From CALGFH01 sp036003705 (GTDB taxonomy: Bacteria > Actinomycetota > CALGFH01), in NCBI GenBank assembly GCA_036003705.1, contig DASYSE010000111.1:1-18876 (forward strand): DNA of 18,876 bases, given 5' to 3'. Under the pieces are notes generated by a model. It worked only from the letters and a program-made list of their open reading frames with translations. It did no database searches and was not told the DNA's origin. This document shows, one piece after another, positions 13,082 through 18,876 of the stretch; position 1 is the stretch's first letter, and every line of letters starts with the position of its first letter. The position numbers and the translations under genes were made by a program.

Positions 13082-14767
13082 CTACAGCTCGTCCAGGGTG
13101 GCGAACAGCCTGGCGAAGCGGTGCAGCGGCTCGCGGCCGATGGCCGGCAGCAGCCGCTGCTGGTGGCGCAGGAGGTGCCTGGCGGGAGGATAGCGGTCCA
13201 GCACGGTCCCGGTGGCGCGCTCGACCCGCCGCACCACCGAGCCCTCCCCGGCCACTGCATCGGGATCCAGGCCGTTCACCCCGGTCGCGGCCAGCAGGTG
13301 GAAGTAGAAGGCGTCGTCGAACAGGTCCTCGACGCCGGCTTCGCTCTGGCCGGTCAGCTCGGTCAGGGCGATCAGCCGCTCCGGCAGGACCACGCCGTGC
13401 TCCGCCAGGGCGCGCACGCTCGGGTGGCCCGCCCCGACCTCCAGCAGCACCGCCGCCTCCAGCGGCGCTCCCAGCAGCGTCGCCAGCAGCGGGAGGCCGT
13501 CCAGCCCGCCGGTCGGCAGCAGCGTCCAGGCCGGGTCGAGGCCCTGCCGACCGCCTTCGTTGAGGTACCCGCTCATCACCTCCAGGTAGACCAGGTCGGC
13601 GACACCGCCGACGAGCAGGGTGCGCGGGCCGGCCCCGAGGCCGTCCAGCAGCCGCATGGCGATCGCCCCGTGGAGCGGCACGACGGTGTCGCGGCTGGTC
13701 GCCCGCGCCCCCTCGCGCACCTGGGTGCCGCCGTCCCGCACGTCCTCGACGGTGCGGAGCCGGTGCGGCCGGGCCGGGTCGACCATGAATGGCGAGTGCG
13801 TGGTGTAGACCACCTGGTGGCCTCCGGCGAGCTGCTCGTCCAGGTAGCGGAGCAGGTCGGCCTGGCCGGCGGCGTGCAGCCCGAGGCCGGGCTCGTCCAG
13901 CAACAGCACCAGGCCCTCGGACTCGCGCAGCTCCGAGAATGCCACCACGAACGAGAAGAACCAGACGAAGCCGCCCGAGCGCTCGCCGAAGTTCGTCGTC
14001 ACCCGGTGGCGGTCGTTGCGGATGCGCACGTCGAGGAAGGGCGGGCCGCCCTTGCCGTTCTGGTCGCCCTCACGGAAGTCGAGGTCGAGCTCGACGGTCA
14101 GCTCGGGATTCTGGCTCCAGTAGCGGAACACCTCCTCGCTGACCATGGTGGCCGCGCTCTCCAGCGCCACCTTGCGCACCTCGTAGTCGGACTCGACGAA
14201 CTCGTCGGCGGCGACACCGGCCAGCCGGAGCAGGGCCAGCGCGGTCCGCTCGCCCGGCTGCAGCTCGTCCTCTGGGGTGGCCTGCAGGCGCGGGATCGAC
14301 ACCCGGCCGGGCAGCACGCTGTAGCGGTCGAAGTAGAGGAACCGGGGCAGCCGCGAGGCCAGCAGGGCGGCGACCTCGTCCGGTGGCTCCTCGTCGCCAA
14401 GGACGAGGCGCCGGCGGCCGGAGTAGGTCCGCTCGACGGTGAGCTCCTTGGAGGCGATCGCGGCAGGCCCGAACCGGAGCGCGACCGCCTCGACGTCGGC
14501 GTCACCCAGCTCGAAGGTGGCCGAGATCGGGGTGGTGTCGGGGATCTGCGCCCGGTCGCGGCCGCGCAGGCGGCGCGGGTAGTCGCGCAGCTCGTTGAGT
14601 CCCCGACCCGGCGAGCCGAACGGGTTGGCCTGGTACAGCGCTTCGAGGAAGGCTGTCTTGCCGCTCTCGTTCTTGCCGACCAGGCAGGTCACGTCCGGAT
14701 CAAAACGGACGGTCCCCGAATTCTCGATGCTCCGGAATTTCCGTACCTCTGCCGCTTTCAGGATCAC
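13082..14767 (-). CDS. OLD-like ATPase with a degenerate TOPRIM-type C-terminal domain
   Basis: A 561-aa protein of the OLD (overcoming lysogenisation defect) type: an ABC/SMC-like ATPase joined to a TOPRIM nuclease domain. The N-terminus MILKAAEVRKFRSIENSG is classic. Walker A is GKNESGKT (31-38), a signature-like GERSGGF is near 261-267, Walker B is LVLLLDEPGLGLHA (286-299), and the H-loop is TTHSPF (His 324). The C-terminal domain keeps the TOPRIM layout (RTLLVGGVADLVYLEVMSGY, LLPTGGLDGLPLLATLLG, and a late VEDLFDDAFYFHLL). However, the usual catalytic Glu in LLVEG is Gly, and the acidic VLxDxD-like strand reads AAVLLEVGAGH. The ATPase is probably active and the nuclease probably not. GTG 14767 has GGAG 6 nt upstream. 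OLD proteins act in DNA repair or phage defence. Confidence 0.85.
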   Translation of the reverse strand: MILKAAEVRKFRSIENSGTVRFDPDVTCLVGKNESGKTAFLEALYQANPFGSPGRGLNELRDYPRRLRGRDRAQIPDTTPISATFELGDADVEAVALRFGPAAIASKELTVERTYSGRRRLVLGDEEPPDEVAALLASRLPRFLYFDRYSVLPGRVSIPRLQATPEDELQPGERTALALLRLAGVAADEFVESDYEVRKVALESAATMVSEEVFRYWSQNPELTVELDLDFREGDQNGKGGPPFLDVRIRNDRHRVTTNFGERSGGFVWFFSFVVAFSELRESEGLVLLLDEPGLGLHAAGQADLLRYLDEQLAGGHQVVYTTHSPFMVDPARPHRLRTVEDVRDGGTQVREGARATSRDTVVPLHGAIAMRLLDGLGAGPRTLLVGGVADLVYLEVMSGYLNEGGRQGLDPAWTLLPTGGLDGLPLLATLLGAPLEAAVLLEVGAGHPSVRALAEHGVVLPERLIALTELTGQSEAGVEDLFDDAFYFHLLAATGVNGLDPDAVAGEGSVVRRVERATGTVLDRYPPARHLLRHQQRLLPAIGREPLHRFARLFATLDEL

Positions 14768-14797
14768 AGTCCGCTCCGCCTCGTCGCCGCCCGAAAA

Positions 14798-14828
14798 AAT
14801 GTAGTTGAGATTTCCCGGTAAGCGCCAA
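14798..14828 (-). promoter_or_regulatory. Possible promoter of the OLD-like gene
   Basis: On the minus strand, TTGGCG (14828-14823) and TACATT (14803-14798) are separated by 19 bp in the AT-richest part of the region. A start would fall near 14791, giving a leader of about 23 nt before the GTG. The spacing is longer than ideal. Confidence 0.35.
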
Positions 14829-14967
14829 TCGCCGGTTCGGCCCTGGTTCGCCCCGGTGGGCCAAGCAAATTGCGTAGGGAAGCTGCCAAAGACTGCGCGT
14901 GGTTCCCGTCATGGTTGGCAACGTAGGCTCCGCGGGCTTGGCGTCGCCGTGGCGAGGAGCGTTCGAG

Positions 14968-16326
14968 GTGGCGTTGCAGTTGCTCAGCCGGGTCCGGGGC
15001 ACACTCCCCCAAGGTCGCTCCCTTCCCGATGACGTTTGGCGGGGTCGCCACCGCGCGATCCTGCTGATCCTCTGGCTGCACGTTCCCGGCCTCGGCCTGC
15101 TGGCCGTGCTCGGGGCCGACGGCCGGACCAGCGCGTACGGGGTGGTCGTGGTCGCCGCCTCGGCGGCGCTGGCCACCGTGCGATGGGGCGGCCGGCGCTG
15201 GCGCTCGGTGCTGGCCACCGTCGGCCTGCTGTCGGCGTCCTGCGCGCTGGTCGGCATGGGCGGCGGGGCGGTCGAGCTTTCGTTCCACTTCTTCGTCGCG
15301 ATCGCCCTGATCATGCTGTACCAGGACGGCTTCCCGTTCCTGGTCGCGGTCGGCTTCGTGGCCGTCTACGGCGTGGTGGCCGCGTTCCTCGAGGCATCCA
15401 ACGTGTGGCCACCGGCCGAGACGTGGAGCAGCCCGTGGCTGCGGGCGGCCGTCGGCGAGCTGCTCATCCTCGCCACGGCAACGGCCAACCTGGCCAACTG
15501 GCGCCTGAACGAGGACAGCCGGGCCGAGGCCGAACGCTCCTTCCGCCAGCTCTACGAGGGGCAGCGGGCGGTCGTGCGCGAGCTGCAGCAGTCGCAGCGG
15601 CTCAAGGACGAGCTCTACAACGTCGTCTCCCACGAGCTGCGCACCCCGCTCACCGGCATCCTCGGGTTCGGCGAGCTGCTGCTGACCCGCGACGACCGGC
15701 TCACCTCGACCCAGCGCAGGGAGCACCTGGGCCGCATCCTGCGTGAGGCCCGCCGGCTGCAGCGGGTGGTCGACAACCTGGTCTACTCCTCCAAAGTCAT
15801 CCAGCAGGACGGCAGCGCCGCCGCCGACCTGCGCGGCGTCGTCGGCGCCGTGATCGAGGACCTGCAGGACGTTCCGGGTCGGGAGCGGCTCGACCTGGAG
15901 GTCGACCTGCCGGCCATCAGCGAGGTGGCCATGCCGGCCGAGGCCCTGCGCCTGGTGATGGTCAACCTGCTCGGCAACGCCCTCAAGTACGCGACCCCGT
16001 TGACGACGGTGCGGGTGGCCGCCGGCCCGACCGGCGACCTGCTGGCCGTGTCGGTGAGCAACGCCGGCCCACCGATCATCCCGGCCGACCGCAGGCGCAT
16101 GTTCGAACCGTTCGTCCAGCTCGACTCGTCCCTGACCCGCAACGCCTCCGGGGTCGGCCTCGGCCTGCACATCGTCCGACGGCTGGTCGAGTCGTACGGC
16201 GGCACCGTGGCGGTCGACTCCGGCGACGGGCTGGTCACCTTCACGGTCGCGGTGCCGCTGGCCGGTGCGCCCGAGCCGGTGGCGGTCGGCGCCAGGGAGG
16301 CAGGTGCATGCGAGGTCGATGCCTGA
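14968..16326 (+). CDS. Orphan membrane-bound sensor histidine kinase
   Basis: A 452-aa sensor kinase. Five or six membrane segments cover residues about 28-176; the fourth, with ELSFHFFVAIALIMLYQDGF and then PFLVAVGFVAVYGVV, is a conserved input domain shared with some actinobacterial diguanylate cyclases. A short coiled region leads to a HisKA domain with the H-box YNVVSHELRTPLTGILGFGE (His 222), then the ATPase domain: N-box VMVNLLGNALKYA (Asn 333/337), F-box FEPFVQLD and G2 GVGLGLHIV. The usual G1 Asp is Asn (SNAGPPI, Asn 365), which may weaken nucleotide binding. GTG 14968 is chosen because GAGGAG lies 8 nt upstream; an alternative ATG at 14911 lacks one. No response regulator is adjacent. 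It is divergent from the OLD-like gene and precedes the PD-(D/E)XK-like gene. Confidence 0.88.
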   Translation: MALQLLSRVRGTLPQGRSLPDDVWRGRHRAILLILWLHVPGLGLLAVLGADGRTSAYGVVVVAASAALATVRWGGRRWRSVLATVGLLSASCALVGMGGGAVELSFHFFVAIALIMLYQDGFPFLVAVGFVAVYGVVAAFLEASNVWPPAETWSSPWLRAAVGELLILATATANLANWRLNEDSRAEAERSFRQLYEGQRAVVRELQQSQRLKDELYNVVSHELRTPLTGILGFGELLLTRDDRLTSTQRREHLGRILREARRLQRVVDNLVYSSKVIQQDGSAAADLRGVVGAVIEDLQDVPGRERLDLEVDLPAISEVAMPAEALRLVMVNLLGNALKYATPLTTVRVAAGPTGDLLAVSVSNAGPPIIPADRRRMFEPFVQLDSSLTRNASGVGLGLHIVRRLVESYGGTVAVDSGDGLVTFTVAVPLAGAPEPVAVGAREAGACEVDA

Positions 16327-16426
16327 CGGGCGTTCTAGGCGGAATTTGACCAGCGCTGCGCCCTTGCACCACGCTTTCCCGGTCATGCTGCGGTCAAGCC
16401 GCATGTCGAGATGGAAAGGATCCAGC

Positions 16427-17095
16427 GTGACCCAGTCAGACGTCAGCGCGTCCACCGGTGGATCGGAAGCCACCAGCTCCACCCGCTCGAGCAGGGCCGA
16501 GCGCAACGCGGCCACCGCGGCCGACCTCGACCGGTCCAAAGGCAGCTTCGCGACTGCTCCGGCCTCGGTCGTGCAGCTGGCCGAGGTCGAGGAGGTCGAC
16601 CCGGGCACCATCTTCCAGCGCGATGGGGCCGGCTTCCCGGACTGGCTGTCGGCCAACCTGGACCGGCTGGCCAAGGAGCTGGGCGTCAGCGGCCTGCGCG
16701 AGGTCGGCCGCGACGTCGGGGTCGGCTCGTTCACCGCCGACATCCTCGCCCAGACCGACCGAGGCCGGCGGGTCGCGATCATGAGCCACCTCGAGCCAAG
16801 CGACCACCTGCACCTCGGCCAGATGATCACCTTCGCGGCCGGCCTGGACGTCTCGGCGGTGGCCTGGATCACCACGCGCATCGGCGAGGAGCACCGGGCG
16901 GTGCTCGACTGGCTCAACCAGCACGGCGACGACGACGTGCGCTTCTTCGGGATCGAGCTGCGGCTGCTACGCGTCGGCAACTCCCCGCCAGGGGCGGCCT
17001 TCCACGTCGAGGCGCGGCCCAACGACTGGCAGAAGGTCGTCAGGCAGCGCCAGCGGGTGGGCTCGCCGCTCAACTCCCGCGTGCGGGAGTTCTAA
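16427..17095 (+). CDS. PD-(D/E)XK-like (DUF4268-type) protein with altered catalytic motif
   Basis: A 222-aa protein. A Ser/Thr-rich N-terminus (about 1-50) precedes a domain matching actinobacterial DUF4268-type restriction-endonuclease-like proteins: FPDWLSANLDRLAKELG, REVGRDVGVGSFTADILAQT (Asp 105, the metal-binding Asp position), then SHLEPSDHLHLGQMITFAAG, AVAWITTRI, EEHRAVLDWLNQHG, FFGIELRLLRVGNSP, and PNDWQKVV. In the family the strand after GR-V reads roughly V-I-E-N-Q-L-E; here it is VAIMSHLE, so the Glu and Gln of the PD-(D/E)XK triad appear lost (Met 119-Ser-His 121). The fold is probably intact, but cleavage is doubtful. GTG 16427 has AAAGGA 6 nt upstream. It follows the kinase gene by 100 nt and overlaps the convergent PRC-barrel gene by 4 nt. 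Confidence 0.75.
   Translation: MTQSDVSASTGGSEATSSTRSSRAERNAATAADLDRSKGSFATAPASVVQLAEVEEVDPGTIFQRDGAGFPDWLSANLDRLAKELGVSGLREVGRDVGVGSFTADILAQTDRGRRVAIMSHLEPSDHLHLGQMITFAAGLDVSAVAWITTRIGEEHRAVLDWLNQHGDDDVRFFGIELRLLRVGNSPPGAAFHVEARPNDWQKVVRQRQRVGSPLNSRVREF
17072..17091. terminator. Bidirectional hairpin at the convergent gene overlap
   Basis: AACTCCCGC and GCGGGAGTT are perfect 9-bp arms around a 2-bp centre, inside the last codons of the PD-(D/E)XK-like gene and 1 bp from the stop overlap with the PRC-barrel gene. It could end transcription from both sides. No T-tract. Confidence 0.4.
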
Positions 17096-17484
17096 CGCGG
17101 CGGGAGGCCCCGGATCTGAGCGACGGCGTCCTCCTCGTCGTCCTCGTCGAGGTCGACCAGCGAGGCGCCGGTGTAGGCGAGGCCGTAGTAGGCATAGAGC
17201 TCGGCCTCCTCCTGCGGCCACAGCCGGCCCCCCGGGTCCATGCTGGGCGCGCCCTCCACCACGGCGCGGTCGTACGGGACCCGAAGCTCGTTGCCGTCCT
17301 CGACCGCCTCGGCCACCGGGACCAGGCGGGTGCTGGCACCGACGTCGGCCATCTTGAGCAGCGCCCAGCCGAGGTCGTCGTCCTCGGCGTCGTAGAAGAC
17401 GTCGACCACCAGGCCGAGCTTGTCACCGGCCGGATCGAGCATCACACGGCCCTTCCACCTTCGCGCGACATCGAATGGCGGCAT
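17092..17484 (-). CDS. PRC-barrel domain protein
   Basis: A 130-aa acidic protein with a PRC-barrel-like N-terminal domain: MPPFDVARRWKGRVMLDPAG, DKLGLVVDVFYDAEDDDLGW and ALLKMADVG, then RLVPVAEAVEDGNELRVPYD. This is the actinobacterial single-domain type linked, by family only, to RNA processing or stress physiology; the function is not established. The C-terminus ends in an acidic DLDEDDEEDAV run. The ATG at 17484 has AGGGGGGG about 5 nt upstream. The stop codon overlaps the stop of the convergent PD-(D/E)XK-like gene (17092-17095), so the two transcripts are complementary at their 3' ends. Confidence 0.85.
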   Translation of the reverse strand: MPPFDVARRWKGRVMLDPAGDKLGLVVDVFYDAEDDDLGWALLKMADVGASTRLVPVAEAVEDGNELRVPYDRAVVEGAPSMDPGGRLWPQEEAELYAYYGLAYTGASLVDLDEDDEEDAVAQIRGLPPR

Positions 17485-17652
17485 CGCGTCCCCCCCTCAA
17501 CGTGCTGGTGTCGCCGCGGTCGCGGCAGCGGTTGGCTGATACGGCGCGGATGTTAGCGAGGCCCAGGTGGCGGCGACAGTCAAGTTCGACAGTAGTGACC
17601 GGTTAGCGGAGAATTCCGGGAGAAATCGGCCAAGAAATAGGCGCGCAAATGG

Positions 17653-17781
17653 TCATTTCCGCGGGATGTTCTGGACGTGGTTCTGGACGGTCTTGACGCT
17701 GATGAACAGCTGGTCGGCGATCTCCCGGTAGGCGTAGCCCTTGGCGACCAGCTCGAGGACCCCGGTCTCGCGGGCGGTCAA
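17653..17781 (-). pseudogene. LuxR-type helix-turn-helix fragment (possible 42-aa coupled HTH peptide)
   Basis: A 43-codon frame from TTG 17781 reads TARETGVLELVAKGYAYREI followed by ADQLFISVKTVQNHVQNIPRK. This is the first three and a half helices of a LuxR/NarL C-terminal HTH, including the recognition helix (SVKTVQNHVQNI). The last helix (usually LRKL...NR) is cut short by a stop, with Pro instead of Leu just before it. The TTG start overlaps the MarR stop as TTGA, so it could be translated by coupling, or reached by a frameshift from MarR. No receiver or sensor domain precedes it. It is either a relic of a deletion or a minimal DNA-binding peptide. The 17485-17652 spacer beyond it holds no recognisable gene. 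Confidence 0.6.
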
Positions 17782-18308
17782 CGGCGCTCGGCGCCCGATC
17801 CCGTCTCGGCCAGCGTCCCCGGTCCGTCCCGGTCGTCTGGCTCCTGCCGCGTCTCCGCCGAGGCCCGGGCGGCGGCCACCACCCGGCCGAGGGCCGCGGC
17901 CAGGACCTGCGCCTCGCCGGGTTCCAGATGGCGGGCGAAATGCTCCTGGATGCCCCGCAGGTGGACCGGCGCGGCCCGGCGCAGGGCGCTCCTGCCCTGG
18001 TCGGTGAGGACCGCGAACCACCCGCGACGGTCGTCCTCGCAGCGCTCCCTCCGGACAAGGCCGGCCTCCACCATCCGGTCGACCAGGCGCGACAGCCCGC
18101 TCTTGGAGAGCAGCACCGACGCCGAGAGCTCCTGCATGCGGAGCCGCCCACCGGGGGCCTCGGCCAGGTTGAGGAGCACGTCATAGTAGTTCAGGGGCAG
18201 GCTGCGCTCGGCGACCAGCTCACGCTCCAGCAGCTCGGTGACCGTGGCGTGCGCCTCCAGCAGCCGGCGCCAGGCGGCCAGGTGCGCTGGATTGGGTCGG
18301 ACCGGCAT
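17778..18308 (-). CDS. MarR-family transcriptional regulator
   Basis: A 176-aa winged-helix repressor. The N-terminal helix (AHLAAWRRLLEAHATVTELL), PLNYYDVLLNLAEAPGGRLR, MQELSASVLLSKSGLSRLVD (recognition helix), then MVEAGLVRRERCEDDRRGWF and AVLTDQGRSAL (wing) are typical of MarR dimers that sense phenolic or other small ligands. The C-terminal tail (about 145-176) is a charged, low-complexity extension. A minus-strand TACAAT -10 box (18321-18316) is followed after 7 nt by ATG 18308, so the mRNA is probably leaderless from that codon; ATG 18317 lies inside the -10 box and is less likely. The gene ends with TTGA overlap into the LuxR-type fragment. No target gene is divergent next to it. Confidence 0.9.
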   Translation of the reverse strand: MPVRPNPAHLAAWRRLLEAHATVTELLERELVAERSLPLNYYDVLLNLAEAPGGRLRMQELSASVLLSKSGLSRLVDRMVEAGLVRRERCEDDRRGWFAVLTDQGRSALRRAAPVHLRGIQEHFARHLEPGEAQVLAAALGRVVAAARASAETRQEPDDRDGPGTLAETGSGAERR

Positions 18309-18315
18309 GGCGACC

Positions 18316-18321
18316 ATTGTA
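18316..18321 (-). promoter_or_regulatory. -10 box of a leaderless marR promoter
   Basis: TACAAT on the minus strand ends 7 nt before ATG 18308, the same layout as arsR (TATACT then 7 nt to the start codon). No convincing -35 is seen. The ATG at 18317 overlaps this box. Confidence 0.45.
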
Positions 18322-18354
18322 AGCAGGCCCGACGAAGCCTGAGCGGAGGCCGCC

Positions 18355-18876
18355 TCAGACGGCGAGGGCGAGAGCCGGGTCGCGGCCGCCGTTGGTGGAG
18401 GGGAGGCCGCCGAGGATGCGGGTGGTGACCTCCTCGACCCTGCCGACGCCGTCGACCATGGTGAGCAGGCGCCGGTGGCGGTAGTAGTCGATCAGCGGGC
18501 GGGTCTTGGTGGAGAAGACCTCCAGCCGGTGCCGGATCGTCTGCTCGGCGTCGTCGGACCGGTGCTGGGCCGCGGCCCGGCCGGCCAGCCGCCGCAGCAG
18601 CTCCTCCTCGTCGGCCTGGACGCACAGCACGGCCTGCAGGGGCGAGCCCAGCTCGACCAGGCGCCGGTCCAGGGCCTCGGCCTGGTTGACCGTGCGCGGG
18701 AACCCGTCCAGCACGAACCCTGCCTGGCAGTCCCCCTCGGCCAGCCGCTCCATCACCATCGCGATCACCACGTCGTCGGGCACCAGGTCACCCCGGTCCA
18801 TGTACTCCTGGGCAGCCCGGCCAAGCTCGCTCCCCTCGGCCACGTTGGCCCGGAAGATGTCCCCGGTGGCGACGTT
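18355..18876 (-). CDS. adk: Adenylate kinase, C-terminal part (gene runs off the window)
   Basis: The last 173 codons of adenylate kinase, the cytosolic enzyme that balances ATP, ADP and AMP. The fragment begins in the AMP-binding region with NVATGDIFRANVAEGSELG, then GDLVPDDVVIAMVMERL, GFVLDGFPRTVNQAEALDRR (the AMP-site signature), a short LID (RRLAGRAAAQHRSDDAEQTI with its R-DD-T-R pattern), and the C-terminal TRPLIDYYRHRRLLTMVDGV, GRVEEV. The short LID without zinc cysteines marks the small bacterial form. The P-loop N-terminus lies outside the window. A Val is encoded at 18843, but the reading frame and homology clearly continue upstream to the end, so it is not the start. Confidence 0.95.
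   Translation of the reverse strand, partial: NVATGDIFRANVAEGSELGRAAQEYMDRGDLVPDDVVIAMVMERLAEGDCQAGFVLDGFPRTVNQAEALDRRLVELGSPLQAVLCVQADEEELLRRLAGRAAAQHRSDDAEQTIRHRLEVFSTKTRPLIDYYRHRRLLTMVDGVGRVEEVTTRILGGLPSTNGGRDPALALAV

Noticed and set aside
10444..13260. Very long uninterrupted minus-strand frame covering several genes
   Set aside because: It is in frame only with the L,D-transpeptidase at its end. Upstream it reads through aidB in the wrong frame and gives Arg/Gly/Pro-rich nonsense typical of high-GC shadow frames.
16346..16374. Promoter before the PD-(D/E)XK-like gene
   Set aside because: TTGACC is present, but the -10 region (CCACGC/CACGCT) is too GC-rich to be convincing.
14764..17073. 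Long minus-strand frame opposite the histidine kinase and PD-(D/E)XK genes
   Set aside because: It is antisense to two genes with clear domains; its translation is low-complexity with no motif or start signal.

Overview
The window is about 70% G+C or higher. Its genes are tightly packed, GTG and TTG starts are common, some -10 boxes sit directly against start codons, and the families are typical of Actinobacteria (DUF385/DDN-like deazaflavin-type oxidoreductase, nitrobindin, stand-alone Lrp ligand-binding protein, actinobacterial-type SOS palindrome). It most likely comes from the chromosome of a high-GC, probably deep-branching actinobacterium. It looks like a housekeeping and stress region dotted with decayed gene fragments, not a compact mobile island.

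Layout. 1-2271 (minus): N-terminus of 6-phosphogluconate dehydrogenase, CutA and an MFS transporter. 2481-4471 (plus): a secreted protein with two CAP domains, then a small Lrp-like ligand-binding protein and a nitrobindin in a probable operon. 4472-6242: a decayed transposase tail, a Tat/lipoprotein-type class V aminotransferase (minus), and a chimeric relic that joins pieces of a haloacid dehalogenase and an ABC sugar permease. 6243-6996 (plus): a DUF385-like oxidoreductase and a DUF2203 protein in an operon. 7045-7712 (minus): an ArsR repressor and a VOC protein, coupled by ATGA, behind a perfect palindromic operator inside a leaderless promoter. 7940-9376 (minus): a BCP-type peroxiredoxin and an EamA transporter. 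9377-9579 holds a 32-bp palindrome with an SOS-box core and a broken VOC gene.

9580-13037 (minus): an exported, C-terminally anchored protein of unknown function, a lipoprotein L,D-transpeptidase and an AidB-like acyl-CoA dehydrogenase. 13082-14767 (minus): an OLD-like ATPase just upstream of aidB, so the two may be co-transcribed. Divergent from it are an orphan membrane histidine kinase and a PD-(D/E)XK-like (DUF4268-type) protein, which converges with a PRC-barrel protein and overlaps it by 4 nt. 17653-18308 (minus): a MarR regulator whose stop codon overlaps the possible start of a LuxR-type HTH fragment. 18355-18876: adenylate kinase, running off the end.

The most unusual part is 11388-17095. 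Two nuclease-type proteins (the OLD ATPase/TOPRIM and the PD-(D/E)XK-like protein) both appear to lack expected catalytic residues. They flank an orphan sensor kinase and sit beside the DNA-protection protein AidB. Whether this is a sensing or regulatory system built from dead nucleases, or decay of an older defence locus, cannot be decided from sequence alone.
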